DNA from: Claveliimonas monacensis
GTDB taxonomy: Bacteria; Bacillota; Clostridia; Lachnospirales; Lachnospiraceae
Direction: 5' to 3'
Assembly (NCBI RefSeq): GCF_014982975.1
Contig: NZ_JADCKL010000009.1
Coordinates: forward strand, 36,166 to 100,165
DNA length: 64,000 nt
Both the position numbers and the translations under genes were made by a program. This document shows, in pieces, positions 1 through 7,210 of the stretch; position 1 is the stretch's first letter; the number at the start of each line of letters is the position of its first letter. The notes beneath the pieces were generated by a model. The model saw only the letters and a list, made by a program, of their open reading frames with translations, was not told where the DNA came from and did no database searches.

Positions 1-837
1 ATCTACCCCATGTATAAGGTGGAGATCCGCAGCAGCGCCGACAAGGTGCAGAGGACCTACCAGTCCGACAGCGACTTTGTGCTGAGCGTGGAAGTATCCG
101 GGGGCATGATCAACCTGGAGCGGGTCGTGAAGAGCGGGGAGACCTACACGCAGATCGCGGCCAGCCAGATCACCAGCAATGAGGAGAAAAAGGAGAGCAA
201 TATTTCTCTTGAGTCCTATGTGACAGATCTGAAAGAGACACAGATGAGGCTCACCTTTGCGGACGGCCTCGCAGACAGGAATCCCAAAGTGCTAAGGCCC
301 AAGCAGGTATTGTACGAGCAGCCGGCCCAGGTGGCCTTTGAGGAGAAGGCCCAGGGCGATGTCTACTACGTATACGGGACCGGACGGTTTCAGGGTTCGT
401 ATGACAATGCCGGCGACGCGGTCGTGAAGGCCGACGAAGTCAGCGGCGTGGTCGTGTCGGAAGAACAGAAATACGTCTGGGAGAGAGGAAACCGATATCT
501 GGAGTATGTCATCACAGACCGGGACGATGCGATCAATACCCTCCGCGAAAGGCTTGCGGGAGGAGCCATGGCAATGGACGCCGTGCAGGAAGTGCTGGGG
601 GGACAGACCCTGGATCTGACAGGGTGCACCACGGAGGAGATGCTGTACATCGTCAATAAAAATATGCCGGTGGTGGGCATAGCGGGAGACGGAAGCTGTG
701 TGATCCTGATCGGCTATGACCAGTCCTATGTGACTTACATAGAGGCAGCCACCGGGAATCGGACGGCCATTTCCTATGAACAGATGGATACGCTTCTGTC
801 GGGAAGCGGGCGCACATTTATCAGTGCATTAGAATAA
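1..837 (+). CDS. C39-peptidase-like protein, 3' part (5' end outside window)
   Basis: The frame is open from base 1, so the gene probably starts upstream of the window; the first visible ATG is at base 10. The visible part is about 277 residues. The last 90 residues (from around GGAMAMDAVQEVLGG to the end) resemble the C-terminal half of a C39/papain-like fold: a helix, then 'NMPVVGIAGDGSCVILIGYD', a strand pair, and a final 'ISYEQMDTLL' helix. The histidine that normally precedes the GYD strand is not there (GDGSCVILIGYD), and no catalytic Cys-Gly motif is visible upstream, so it may be inactive. The N-terminal part is unrecognised. No localisation signal can be judged because the start is missing. 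A strong hairpin terminator follows. Confidence 0.5.
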   Translation: MYPMYKVEIRSSADKVQRTYQSDSDFVLSVEVSGGMINLERVVKSGETYTQIAASQITSNEEKKESNISLESYVTDLKETQMRLTFADGLADRNPKVLRPKQVLYEQPAQVAFEEKAQGDVYYVYGTGRFQGSYDNAGDAVVKADEVSGVVVSEEQKYVWERGNRYLEYVITDRDDAINTLRERLAGGAMAMDAVQEVLGGQTLDLTGCTTEEMLYIVNKNMPVVGIAGDGSCVILIGYDQSYVTYIEAATGNRTAISYEQMDTLLSGSGRTFISALE

Positions 838-854
838 GAACAGAACAAAACAAA

Positions 855-908
855 GAGGCGCAGGACGTCTGTGTGTATCACATCACAGAACCGTCCTGCG
901 CCTCTTTC
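855..908. terminator. Bidirectional intrinsic terminator
   Basis: GAGGCGCAGGACG and its complement CGTCCTGCGCCTC form a 13-bp stem around a loop of about 24 nt, followed by TTTCTATTA. It lies between convergent genes, the C39-like gene (+) and queT (-), and can serve both. Confidence 0.85.
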
Positions 909-948
909 TATTATCCGGGCAAAACAGTAGATTTATACCGGGCCGGGC

Positions 949-1446
949 CTACATGGCGGCTGCTTTTGGGAATAACGTATTCCGGTAGCGGTTCAGCGCA
1001 TAGTAGACAATGAGCCCCAGGATGGTGCAGGAGATCACCTCTCCGATGCCCACCGTCAGCATAAGGAACGGGATGGGCAGATTTACACCGTAAGCGATCC
1101 GCAGTACCAGCGGCACGATGACTACGTTGGAGATGATCGGCGGCAGTGTCCCGATGATGGGCTTGCGGCTGCGCAGAAGCCAGGTGAAGACAGCCCCGAT
1201 CAGTGTGGCAAGACTTCCGAAGATGATGTCCGGAAGGAGTGCTCCACCCACAATATTCCCCAGCAGGCACCCGATGAAAAGTCCCGGGATGGCAGCCGGC
1301 GTAAACAGGGGAAGGATGGTCAGCGCCTCGGCGATCCGCACCTGTATCTCCCCGAAGGAAATGGGTGCGAAGATGTAGGTCAGCACCACGTAGATGGCAG
1401 CGATCATGGCTGCCTGCGTCATAAATGCTACATTTTTGTTCTTCAT
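949..1446 (-). CDS. queT: QueT family queuosine-precursor transporter
   Basis: This is a 165-residue, very hydrophobic protein with about five or six membrane helices, matching the QueT family (COG4708), the substrate-binding S component of ECF importers that bring queuosine precursors such as preQ1 into the cell. The N-terminal part 'QAAMIAAIYVVLTYIFAPIS' and the 'GEIQVRIAEALTILPLF' segment are typical of the family. The assignment is strongly supported by the preQ1-I riboswitch in its leader. The start is chosen at 1446 because the ribosome binding site AAAGGAG is part of the riboswitch 3' tail just upstream. The gene stands alone and needs ECF ATPase and T subunits encoded elsewhere. Confidence 0.9.
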   Translation of the reverse strand: MKNKNVAFMTQAAMIAAIYVVLTYIFAPISFGEIQVRIAEALTILPLFTPAAIPGLFIGCLLGNIVGGALLPDIIFGSLATLIGAVFTWLLRSRKPIIGTLPPIISNVVIVPLVLRIAYGVNLPIPFLMLTVGIGEVISCTILGLIVYYALNRYRNTLFPKAAAM

Positions 1447-1455
1447 ATTCAGTTC

Positions 1456-1500
1456 TCTCCTTTAGTTTTGTTTTACGAGTGGAAGGTCTCGAACACTCGG
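1456..1500 (-). promoter_or_regulatory. preQ1-I riboswitch overlapping the queT ribosome binding site
   Basis: On the minus strand CGAGTG (complement of 1494-1499) pairs with CACTCG (complement of 1476-1481) to make stem P1. The 12-nt loop holds CCUU (complement of 1483-1486), which can pair with AAGG (complement of 1459-1462) in the A-rich tail GUAAAACAAAACUAAAGG. This H-type pseudoknot with an A-rich tail is the class I preQ1 aptamer. The second stem uses bases of the Shine-Dalgarno sequence, so ligand binding should block translation of queT. Confidence 0.82.
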
Positions 1501-1571
1501 CACATTTTACGGCGGTGACCGCCGGCAGACCTTGAAAGACCTTGGTTTTATGCGGGTCTGCAACGTGGGAT

Positions 1572-1600
1572 AGTATAGCATGACAGGATGGAAAAATCAA
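1572..1600 (-). promoter_or_regulatory. Promoter of queT
   Basis: Read on the minus strand, TTGATT (complement of 1595-1600) and TATACT (complement of 1572-1577) are 17 bp apart. Transcription should start near 1565. The leader of about 115 nt first makes a GCAGACC/GGTCTGC hairpin (1525-1561) and a tight CGGCGG/CCGCCG hairpin before the riboswitch. Confidence 0.6.
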
Positions 1601-1715
1601 GGAATGTCCGGGATTTGTCCGATGTTGGAAAGTGAAGGCTGTTTTTTAATGACTTAAGTTATGTAATTTTATACAAAAATCGATAAGTCAGAAACAAAGA
1701 ATAGGGGTGGTGCTG

Positions 1716-1808
1716 ATGGACAAGAAACCGTTTGACTTTAAAGATCTCATGGCTTTTGGAATGTTCATTCTGGCATTGCTGACATTCGTTTTTACGTTTA
1801 TCAGATAG
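1716..1808 (+). CDS. Putative holin-like toxin (type I toxin family)
   Basis: This is a 30-residue peptide, MDKKPFDFKDL followed by AFGMFILALLTFVFTF and a final basic residue. A short polar N-terminus, one membrane helix and a charged C-terminus fit the small 'putative holin-like toxin' family of Firmicutes, whose known members (TxpA/BsrG group) are type I toxins held down by an antisense RNA. A good ribosome binding site, AGGGGTGG, lies 5 nt before the ATG. No antisense RNA promoter can be identified with confidence. The 3' terminator hairpin of the gene is interrupted by the IS3-family element that follows, which may affect transcript stability or an antisense partner. Confidence 0.65.
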   Translation: MDKKPFDFKDLMAFGMFILALLTFVFTFIR

Positions 1809-1826
1809 TGCTTTAAGGCATAGAAA

Positions 1827-1842
1827 AACCACCATTGTGGTG
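1827..1842 (+). terminator. Left arm of a terminator interrupted by an insertion sequence
   Basis: AACCACCA (1827-1834) is nearly complementary (one mismatch) to TGGCGGTT at 3562-3569, which is followed by GTTCTTTTC. The IS3-family element lies between the two arms. The reading is that one hairpin terminator of the toxin gene was split by the insertion. Confidence 0.5.
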
Positions 1843-1898
1843 ATATGATACCCCCAAGTAGGACACTAAAATATAAAAACCTACTTTGGGGGTGTTTT

Positions 1899-2585
1899 AT
1901 GTCCAGAAAAAGTAAAATTGATGCAGTAAAAAAGATAAAAATTGTAGAACAGTATCTAAATGGAGAACTCAGTCAAAAAGGCGCTGCAAAAATATGCGGT
2001 GTAAATAAACGAAGTGTTCAGGATTGGATTAGGATTTATAAAACAGAAGGACCAGAAGGTTTACTGTCACCCAAGACAAATAAACGATACTCAAAAGAAT
2101 TGAAATTGCAGGCAGTTCATGCTTATCTTTCCGGAGAGGGATCGTTAGATGAAATATGTGCAAGGTTCGGAATCCGACAGCATCCTCAACTATTAAGTTG
2201 GATCAAGGTGTATAATGAAGGTAAGGAATTAAAAGAACTTACCGGAGGTAGCACCATGAAGAAAGCAAGAAAAACAACACTGGAGGAGCGGATCAGTATT
2301 GTAAAAGATTGTCTTGATCATGATCGGAATTATGGAGCAATGGCCTTGAAGTATCATTGTTCTTATCAGCAGGTTCGAAATTGGGTAGACCGGTATGAAA
2401 AAATGGGAAGTGCAGGTTTGGAAGACAGGAGAGGCAGGCGCATCGGCTCCCAGCCAAGCCGCATTTCAGAAGAAGAGCTACGAGACCGCATCGCAGAACT
2501 GGAACGTAAAAACAGAGATTTACAGATGGAGAATGATCTGTTAAAAAAAGTAAGGGAATTGGAAAGGGGGCGTCGCTTTCTTTAA
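1899..2585 (+). CDS. IS3-family transposase OrfA with three helix-turn-helix units
   Basis: This 228-residue protein starts at ATG 1899 (MSRKSKIDAV); an upstream extension in the same frame would run through the left terminal repeat and is not used. Three related helix-turn-helix units can be read, around residues 10-50 (AAKICGVNKRSVQDW), 60-105 (EICARFGI) and 125-165 (ALKYHCSYQQVRNW), followed by a leucine-zipper-like coiled coil (ELRDRIAELERKNRDLQ). OrfA binds the IS ends and, alone, generally limits transposition. A run of seven A residues at 2543-2549 is in the right frame for -1 ribosomal frameshifting into OrfB, giving a fused transposase of roughly 525 residues. Confidence 0.9.
   Translation: MSRKSKIDAVKKIKIVEQYLNGELSQKGAAKICGVNKRSVQDWIRIYKTEGPEGLLSPKTNKRYSKELKLQAVHAYLSGEGSLDEICARFGIRQHPQLLSWIKVYNEGKELKELTGGSTMKKARKTTLEERISIVKDCLDHDRNYGAMALKYHCSYQQVRNWVDRYEKMGSAGLEDRRGRRIGSQPSRISEEELRDRIAELERKNRDLQMENDLLKKVRELERGRRFL
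2543..2550 (+). promoter_or_regulatory. Programmed -1 frameshift site
   Basis: AAAAAAAG lies so that the OrfA frame reads AAA AAA GTA. Slipping back one base moves the ribosome into the open OrfB frame (next codon at 2549). This is the usual IS3-family arrangement. Confidence 0.7.
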
Positions 2586-2653
2586 TACATAAATTATGCG
2601 AATATCAGGCAATCAGGGAACTATCCGTATCAAAAGGGTATCCAGTCAAACAA

Positions 2654-3478
2654 ATGTGCAGATACCTTGGAATTACCCGCTCATCCTATTATCGCTGGCT
2701 GAAACAGCCAAAAAGCGATAGTGAAATCAGGAATGAACAGATTGCCGATATCATCAGGGAAATATACCGATTGCATCCAGATATGGGCTATCGGCGTATC
2801 CGTGATGAACTGGCAGTAAATTATGGAATTCCTGTCAATGATAAGAGAATCCTGAGAATCTGCCGTAAAATCGGAGTACAATCTTCTATCAAATGGAGTC
2901 CGAAAAGCTGTACAAAAGCAGACAGGAATCCTGCCCATATTGCAAAAAACTTACTTCATCGGGAGTTCCACGCAGGCAAGCCTAATGAGAAATGGCTGAC
3001 AGATGTAACGGAGTTCAAATATTATGTGGGGATAGAAGTGCACAAAGTTTATTTAAGTGCGATCCTGAATTTGTGTGACCGCAGGATTGTTTCATATAAG
3101 ATCAGTAATCATAATGATAATGCACTTGTTATGGATACCTTTGATCAGGCGGTAAAGATAGAGCCAGATGCGCATCCGCTTTTTCATTCGGACCGAGGAT
3201 TCCAATATACCAGCCAGGCTTTCTATCTTCGTCTGAAGAAGCACCATATGAAACAAAGTATGTCCAGAGTCGCACACTGTATAGACAATGGTCCAATGGA
3301 AGGATTCTGGGGAATCTTAAAACGCGAGATGTATTATGGGAAATGCTTTACATCAAGAGAAGAATTAATCCAAAGCATCCAGAACTATATTGAATACTAT
3401 AACAATCGATGTTTGCAACGTAAATTACATATAATGACACCAATGGCATTTCATGAACTTACACTACAGGTAGCATAA
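2654..3478 (+). CDS. IS3-family transposase OrfB (DDE integrase domain)
   Basis: The first ATG is at 2654, but the frame is open back to the A-tract at 2543-2549, so the natural product is most likely the OrfAB fusion made by -1 frameshifting. The visible part starts with the HTH_21 region (MCRYLGITRSSYYRWLK, then MGYRRI). The rve/DDE catalytic core follows: TDVTEFKY (first Asp), FHSDRGFQYTS (second Asp) and NGPMEGFWGILKREM (Glu, then the usual Lys/Arg). It ends about 70 nt before the right terminal repeat. All catalytic residues are intact, so the element may still be active. Confidence 0.9.
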   Translation: MCRYLGITRSSYYRWLKQPKSDSEIRNEQIADIIREIYRLHPDMGYRRIRDELAVNYGIPVNDKRILRICRKIGVQSSIKWSPKSCTKADRNPAHIAKNLLHREFHAGKPNEKWLTDVTEFKYYVGIEVHKVYLSAILNLCDRRIVSYKISNHNDNALVMDTFDQAVKIEPDAHPLFHSDRGFQYTSQAFYLRLKKHHMKQSMSRVAHCIDNGPMEGFWGILKREMYYGKCFTSREELIQSIQNYIEYYNNRCLQRKLHIMTPMAFHELTLQVA

Positions 3479-3655
3479 AAATACCGCCGGCCGGTTATCG
3501 GCTGACAGAGAAAAATTTATCATTTTTCATTGTCCTCTTGACGGGTAGCACACCAAACTTGTGGCGGTTGTTCTTTTCATGTCTTTAATATAGCATACCA
3601 AGCCGGGGCGTGCAAAGGTTACTCGGATTTAATCTCGTTGACCAAAAATGAAATT

Positions 3656-4543
3656 TTAAATTTCGCCGCTCCCAGGTATGGTTATCTCTCTTTCTGAACG
3701 AAACGCGCAGGGGAGAAGCCTCCCGGCCGCCTCGCCCACTTTCCTGCCTGCCAGCAGATGTTTCTTCAGATTTCGCTGTAGGGAAGTGTCCTCCGGCAGG
3801 TCGGCCAGGGGAATATCCGGTCGCTTGTACACCCAGGTGAGGAACTGGTCGTGATCCGGAAATACCTCTGTCACCTCGTATTCACTCTGAAATGAGAGAA
3901 TGCGGGAGCTCTCCGGCAGACACTCTTTCAGGGCAGGGCTGAGAAGCCAGGACGTACAGAGGAAGGGGGCATCGGCGTAGGCGGGGAAAAAGCGGCTGAT
4001 AAATGTCCGGGCCGCTGTGTAGGAGCTGCGGCGGGCGCGGCAGGACAGATCCGCGTCTGAGGGGATGTGGATATGTACAGCCTTCGCTCCGTCTTCCACG
4101 GTCAGCTCAAACTCCAGTGCGCCCAGGCGGAAGAGATGGCCGGAGATCTCCCGCATCGTCCAGAAGTCCCGGTCAAACCCGTAAGTGCCGTAGCTTTCAA
4201 AGTGCTCCTCTATAAAGCGGGGGAAACATTTCAGTGTCGCTATATAGATCTCATTGCTGATGCCAAGAGAATCGTAGAGTTTCCAGGTCTCCCCGCAGCA
4301 GATCAGCATCAAAGTCAGAATTTTCATGCCCTGCGGGTCATCGCCAAGCAGAGCCTTGAGATTCGCAAGAGCCCTGTCCCAGGTGGCGGGATTGAAAAGC
4401 TCTTCAAGCAGAGGGGAGGCCTTGGGGAGGAGCGTGTCAAATGCGGGGGAGCGCCGGAAGCGGCAGACCTCGATGCGGCATTCCCTGGGCAGCCCGATTG
4501 CGTGGCACAGTAGATCCAATTGAAAATCTGTCAGAAAACCCAT
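3656..4543 (-). CDS. Acyltransferase-domain (GNAT-like) protein
   Basis: This 295-residue soluble protein resembles the two-part acyltransferase family of Firmicutes with a GNAT-like N-terminal region (NAT_N) and a GNAT-like C-terminal domain (GNAT_C). Visible landmarks are 'NLKALLGDDPQGMKILTLML', the 'YDSLGISNEIYIATLKCFPRFIEE' helix and a late region 'LEFELTVEDGAKAVHIHIPSDADL' followed by a helix ending in FISRFFP. No signal peptide or membrane helix is seen. Substrate is unknown. It stands alone between the IS element and asnS, and its 5' end faces the intergenic region with the two repeated dyads. Confidence 0.6.
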   Translation of the reverse strand: MGFLTDFQLDLLCHAIGLPRECRIEVCRFRRSPAFDTLLPKASPLLEELFNPATWDRALANLKALLGDDPQGMKILTLMLICCGETWKLYDSLGISNEIYIATLKCFPRFIEEHFESYGTYGFDRDFWTMREISGHLFRLGALEFELTVEDGAKAVHIHIPSDADLSCRARRSSYTAARTFISRFFPAYADAPFLCTSWLLSPALKECLPESSRILSFQSEYEVTEVFPDHDQFLTWVYKRPDIPLADLPEDTSLQRNLKKHLLAGRKVGEAAGRLLPCAFRSEREITIPGSGEI

Positions 4544-4655
4544 GATCAGATACCTTCCTTTTTCTAAACTGCCTTCATTTTAACATAGAAAAAAGAGGGA
4601 GAAAAGAAGAGAGGATGTTTGTGTATGGCAGATGCTGGATATAATACTTAAATCC

Positions 4656-4686
4656 GGACGTAATATTTTTCAAAAATGTTACGTCC
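4656..4686. repeat. 31-bp palindromic repeat, copy 1
   Basis: The segment starts GGACGTAATATTTTT and ends GTTACGTCC and is a near-perfect palindrome with arms of about 15 bp. The reverse complement of copy 2 (4896-4926) matches it at 30 of 31 positions. It is either a large operator dyad or the terminus of a small mobile or invertible unit. Confidence 0.75.
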
Positions 4687-4705
4687 GGATTTGAACTAAC
4701 TGGTG

Positions 4706-4816
4706 TATAATTGTGCTAAATGTATCTGGCAGCTTTTCTGCTTGTTGAAGCTGCTACCATAAAAAAGTAAGGGTTTCTCCTGGGTTGTGCGGAAGAAGCC
4801 CTTCGTTTTTTGACAG
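4706..4816 (+). ncRNA. Candidate small RNA ending in an intrinsic terminator
   Basis: A TATAAT box (4706-4711) sits just after dyad copy 1. About 7 nt later a hairpin (GGCAGCTT...AAGCTGCTACC) begins, then a short A-rich linker, then a terminator AAGGGTTTCT...AGAAGCCCTTCGTTTTTT (4769-4816). There is no clear -35 and no open frame with a ribosome binding site. The layout promoter-hairpin-terminator fits a small RNA of roughly 100 nt, but no known family is recognised. Confidence 0.35.
4769..4816 (+). terminator. Intrinsic terminator upstream of asnS
   Basis: AAGGGTTTCT pairs with AGAAGCCCTT around a loop of about 17 nt, followed by CGTTTTTTG. It is inside the asnS upstream gap and far from any coding end on the plus strand, so it must end a non-coding or leader transcript. 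Confidence 0.65.
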
Positions 4817-4895
4817 ATTAATCAGGGCATGAGAGGGAATAGTGTGTGAACAATGGGGTAGCTTGACACAATTACGCACCAGTTGAATTGGTTTG

Positions 4896-4926
4896 GGACG
4901 TAACATTTTTGAAAAGTATTACGTCC
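4896..4926. repeat. 31-bp palindromic repeat, copy 2 (inverted relative to copy 1)
   Basis: Begins GGACGTAACATTTTT and ends TATTACGTCC. Its reverse complement matches copy 1 at 30 of 31 bases. It lies about 33 bp upstream of the asnS -10 box, a position that could overlap the -35 zone or an operator. Confidence 0.75.
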
Positions 4927-4950
4927 CCATTCTGCCTTTTAAAACTGCTA

Positions 4951-4965
4951 CCGGTATGCTATAAT
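4951..4965 (+). promoter_or_regulatory. Extended -10 promoter of asnS
   Basis: TGCTATAAT (4957-4965) is a perfect extended -10 element. No good -35 box is seen at 17 bp, as expected for this class. Transcription should begin about 4972, giving a leader under 40 nt with the ribosome binding site AGAAGGAG. Confidence 0.65.
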
Positions 4966-5010
4966 GTTTGCAAGTGCTGAAAAAAGATAGTATCAGAAGG
5001 AGTAATGATT

Positions 5011-6402
5011 ATGGAACTGACAACGATCAAGGAATTATATAGGAACACAGAAAGTTACCTGGACAAAGAGGTGACTGTGGGCGGCTGGGTGCGCAGCATC
5101 CGCGACTCCAAGACATTCGGATTTATCGTGGTAAATGACGGCTCTTTCTTTGAGACCCTGCAGGTGGTGTACCATGACACAATGGACAACTTTGCAGAGA
5201 TCTCCAAGCTGAACGTGGGAGCTGCCATCATCGTGAAGGGAACACTGGTGGCCACGCCCCAGGCAAAGCAGCCTTTTGAGATCCAGGCTGAGACCGTGGA
5301 GGTGGAGGGGGCTTCCGCTCCGGACTACCCGCTGCAGAAGAAGCGCCACAGCTTTGAGTACCTGCGGACCATCGCTCATCTGCGTCCCAGGACCAACACG
5401 TTCCAGGCTGTGTTCCGGGTAAGATCTCTTACAGCCTACGCCATCCACAAATTCTTCCAGGAGAGGGGATTTGTCTATGTGCATACCCCGCTGATCACAG
5501 GAAGCGACTGTGAGGGGGCAGGGGAGATGTTCCAGGTGACCACCCTGGATCTGAATAATGTGCCTAAGAAGGAAGACGGCACAGTGGACTACTCCCAGGA
5601 TTTCTTTGGAAAAGAGACCAACCTGACAGTTAGCGGACAGCTCAACGGCGAGACGTTTGCCCAGGCTTTCCGCAATATCTATACATTCGGACCTACCTTC
5701 CGGGCAGAGAACTCCAACACAACAAGACACGCGGCGGAGTTCTGGATGATCGAGCCGGAGATGGCATTTGCAGATCTGAACGACAACATGGATCTGGCGG
5801 AGGCCATGCTGAAGTATGTTATAGGCTATGTGCTGGAGAACGCGCCGGAGGAGATGAATTTCTTCAACTCCTTTGTGGACAAGGGGCTTCTGGACAGGCT
5901 TCACAATGTTGTGTCCTCTGAGTTTGCCAAAGTGACCTACACGGAGGCTGTGGAGATCCTGGAGAAGAATAACGACAAGTTTGAATACAAAGTTTCCTGG
6001 GGCACAGACCTGCAGACAGAGCATGAGCGCTATCTGACAGAGGAAGTGTTCAAGAGACCTGTGTTTGTCACAGACTATCCAAAGGAGATCAAGGCCTTCT
6101 ACATGAAGCTGAATGAGGATGGAAAGACCGTGGCAGCTGTAGACTGCCTTGTGCCCGGCATCGGCGAGATCATCGGCGGAAGCCAGAGGGAGGACGACTA
6201 CGAGAAGCTGTCCGCCCGCATGAAGGAGCTGGGACTCAAGGAGGAGGACTATGGCTTTTACATGGACCTGAGAAAATACGGCTCCACACGCCACTCCGGG
6301 TTCGGCCTTGGATTTGAGAGATGTATCATGTACCTGACAGGAATGGGCAACATCCGCGACGTGATCCCGTTCCCAAGGACAGTGAACAACTGCGAGCTGT
6401 AA
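5011..6402 (+). CDS. asnS: Asparaginyl-tRNA synthetase
   Basis: The 463-residue class II synthetase charges tRNA-Asn with asparagine in the cytoplasm. The N-terminal OB-fold anticodon-binding domain (residues 1-110, [19 protein letters not shown]) is followed by the catalytic core with motif 2 ([22 protein letters not shown]) and motif 3 ([15 protein letters not shown], then RDVIPFPR). Length matches the family. Start 5011 is preferred to the in-frame ATG at 5005 because the Shine-Dalgarno AGAAGGAG ends at 5002, which gives 8 nt spacing to 5011 and only 2 to 5005. It is monocistronic and lacks a T-box leader. Confidence 0.95.
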   Translation: MELTTIKELYRNTESYLDKEVTVGGWVRSIRDSKTFGFIVVNDGSFFETLQVVYHDTMDNFAEISKLNVGAAIIVKGTLVATPQAKQPFEIQAETVEVEGASAPDYPLQKKRHSFEYLRTIAHLRPRTNTFQAVFRVRSLTAYAIHKFFQERGFVYVHTPLITGSDCEGAGEMFQVTTLDLNNVPKKEDGTVDYSQDFFGKETNLTVSGQLNGETFAQAFRNIYTFGPTFRAENSNTTRHAAEFWMIEPEMAFADLNDNMDLAEAMLKYVIGYVLENAPEEMNFFNSFVDKGLLDRLHNVVSSEFAKVTYTEAVEILEKNNDKFEYKVSWGTDLQTEHERYLTEEVFKRPVFVTDYPKEIKAFYMKLNEDGKTVAAVDCLVPGIGEIIGGSQREDDYEKLSARMKELGLKEEDYGFYMDLRKYGSTRHSGFGLGFERCIMYLTGMGNIRDVIPFPRTVNNCEL

Positions 6403-6456
6403 AAGGCAGTTAAAAGAGAACGCAAAAAAGGAATGAAGAGGGGACATCACGGATTC

Positions 6457-6496
6457 CCCCGCCGGAGGGAGGGCTAAAGCCTTCTCTTCGCCGGGG
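6457..6496 (+). promoter_or_regulatory. GC-rich hairpin upstream of the two-component operon
   Basis: CCCCGCCGG...GGGC pairs with GCC...CGCCGGGG around a TAAA loop. It lacks a T-tract, so it is either a weak end of the asnS transcript or a leader hairpin. The ribosome binding site AAGGAGG of the response regulator follows shortly after. Confidence 0.35.
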
Positions 6497-6520
6497 CAGA
6501 ATAAGGAGGTTCACGAGAGT

Positions 6521-7210
6521 ATGAATATCGTAGTAGTGGATGACGAGCGGGAGATCGCGGACGTCATCGAACTGTATCTGCAGAACGACCAGTATACGGT
6601 CTACAAATTCTACACCGGCCAGGAAGCTCTGGACTGCATCTTTGAGAAGAAGATCGACCTGGCGATCCTGGATGTGATGCTGCCGGATATCGACGGCTTC
6701 CAGATACTGAAGAAGATCCGGGAGAAATACACCTTCCCCGTGATCATGCTGACAGCCAAGACCGAGTACATGGACAAGATCACAGGGCTCACCATGGGGG
6801 CAGATGACTACATACCCAAGCCCTTCAATCCTCTGGAGCTGGTGGCCAGGGTGAAGGCCCAGCTCCGCCGCTACACCCAGTACAATGACGGAGGAAAGGA
6901 GCCGGGAGAGGTCATCGATTTCGGCGGCCTCCTTTTGAACCGGACTTCCCATGAGTGTATTTACAATGAGGTCCCGCTGACACTCACCCCCATAGAGTTT
7001 GACATTCTCTGGCTCCTCTGTGAGAACAGGGGCAAAGTCATCAGCTCCGAGGAGCTGTTCGAGAAAGTGTGGCACGAGAAATACTATAAAAACAGCAACA
7101 ACACGGTCATGGTGCACATCCGGCATCTGCGGGAAAAAATGAGCGCACCCACGGGAACTTCAGACTTTATCAAGACAGTATGGGGAGTGGGTTATAAAGT
7201 TGAAGAGTAA
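6521..7210 (+). CDS. OmpR/VanR-type response regulator
   Basis: The 229-residue protein has a receiver domain (residues 1-115; acidic pair D7-D8, phospho-acceptor D51 in LAILDVMLPD, switch T in MLTAKTE and K in YIPKPFNP). A winged-helix OmpR/PhoB DNA-binding domain follows (about 130-229, ending FIKTVWGVGYKVEE). It is of the VanR subgroup by overall sequence. The ribosome binding site AAGGAGG lies 11-12 nt upstream of the ATG. It overlaps the histidine kinase gene by 11 nt, so the two are co-translated. No vancomycin-resistance enzymes (VanH/A/X or VanG/XY/T) are present nearby, so a role in glycopeptide resistance should not be assumed. Confidence 0.9.
   Translation: MNIVVVDDEREIADVIELYLQNDQYTVYKFYTGQEALDCIFEKKIDLAILDVMLPDIDGFQILKKIREKYTFPVIMLTAKTEYMDKITGLTMGADDYIPKPFNPLELVARVKAQLRRYTQYNDGGKEPGEVIDFGGLLLNRTSHECIYNEVPLTLTPIEFDILWLLCENRGKVISSEELFEKVWHEKYYKNSNNTVMVHIRHLREKMSAPTGTSDFIKTVWGVGYKVEE

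Larger units (their letters stand above)
1846..3550 (+). mobile_element. IS3-family insertion sequence (IS150-like), apparently complete
   Basis: The element is about 1705 bp with imperfect terminal inverted repeats. The left end TGATACCCCCAAGTAGGACA matches the complement of the right end TGCTACCCGTCAAGAGGACA at 14 or more of 20 positions. It encodes OrfA and OrfB in two frames with a slippery A-tract between them, and all three DDE residues are present. No clear target-site duplication is seen next to the ends. The element is visibly more A/T-rich than the surrounding genes, which suggests recent arrival. It is inserted in the terminator loop of the holin-like toxin gene. Confidence 0.85.
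4544..5010. other. Intergenic region with repeated dyads, candidate small RNA and asnS promoter
   Basis: This 467-base gap has no convincing gene. In order it holds a 31-bp dyad (4656-4686), a TATAAT box at 4706, a hairpin-rich stretch ending in an intrinsic terminator (4769-4816), an inverted copy of the dyad (4896-4926) and the extended -10 promoter of asnS. There is no T-box before asnS. Confidence 0.6.

Noticed and set aside
3551..3655. Target-site duplication of the IS3-family element
   Set aside because: The bases flanking the two ends (TGATA before, CACCA after) do not match.
5035..6450. A 471-codon open frame antisense to asnS
   Set aside because: It is a mirror of a highly conserved synthetase gene; the translation shows no known motif.
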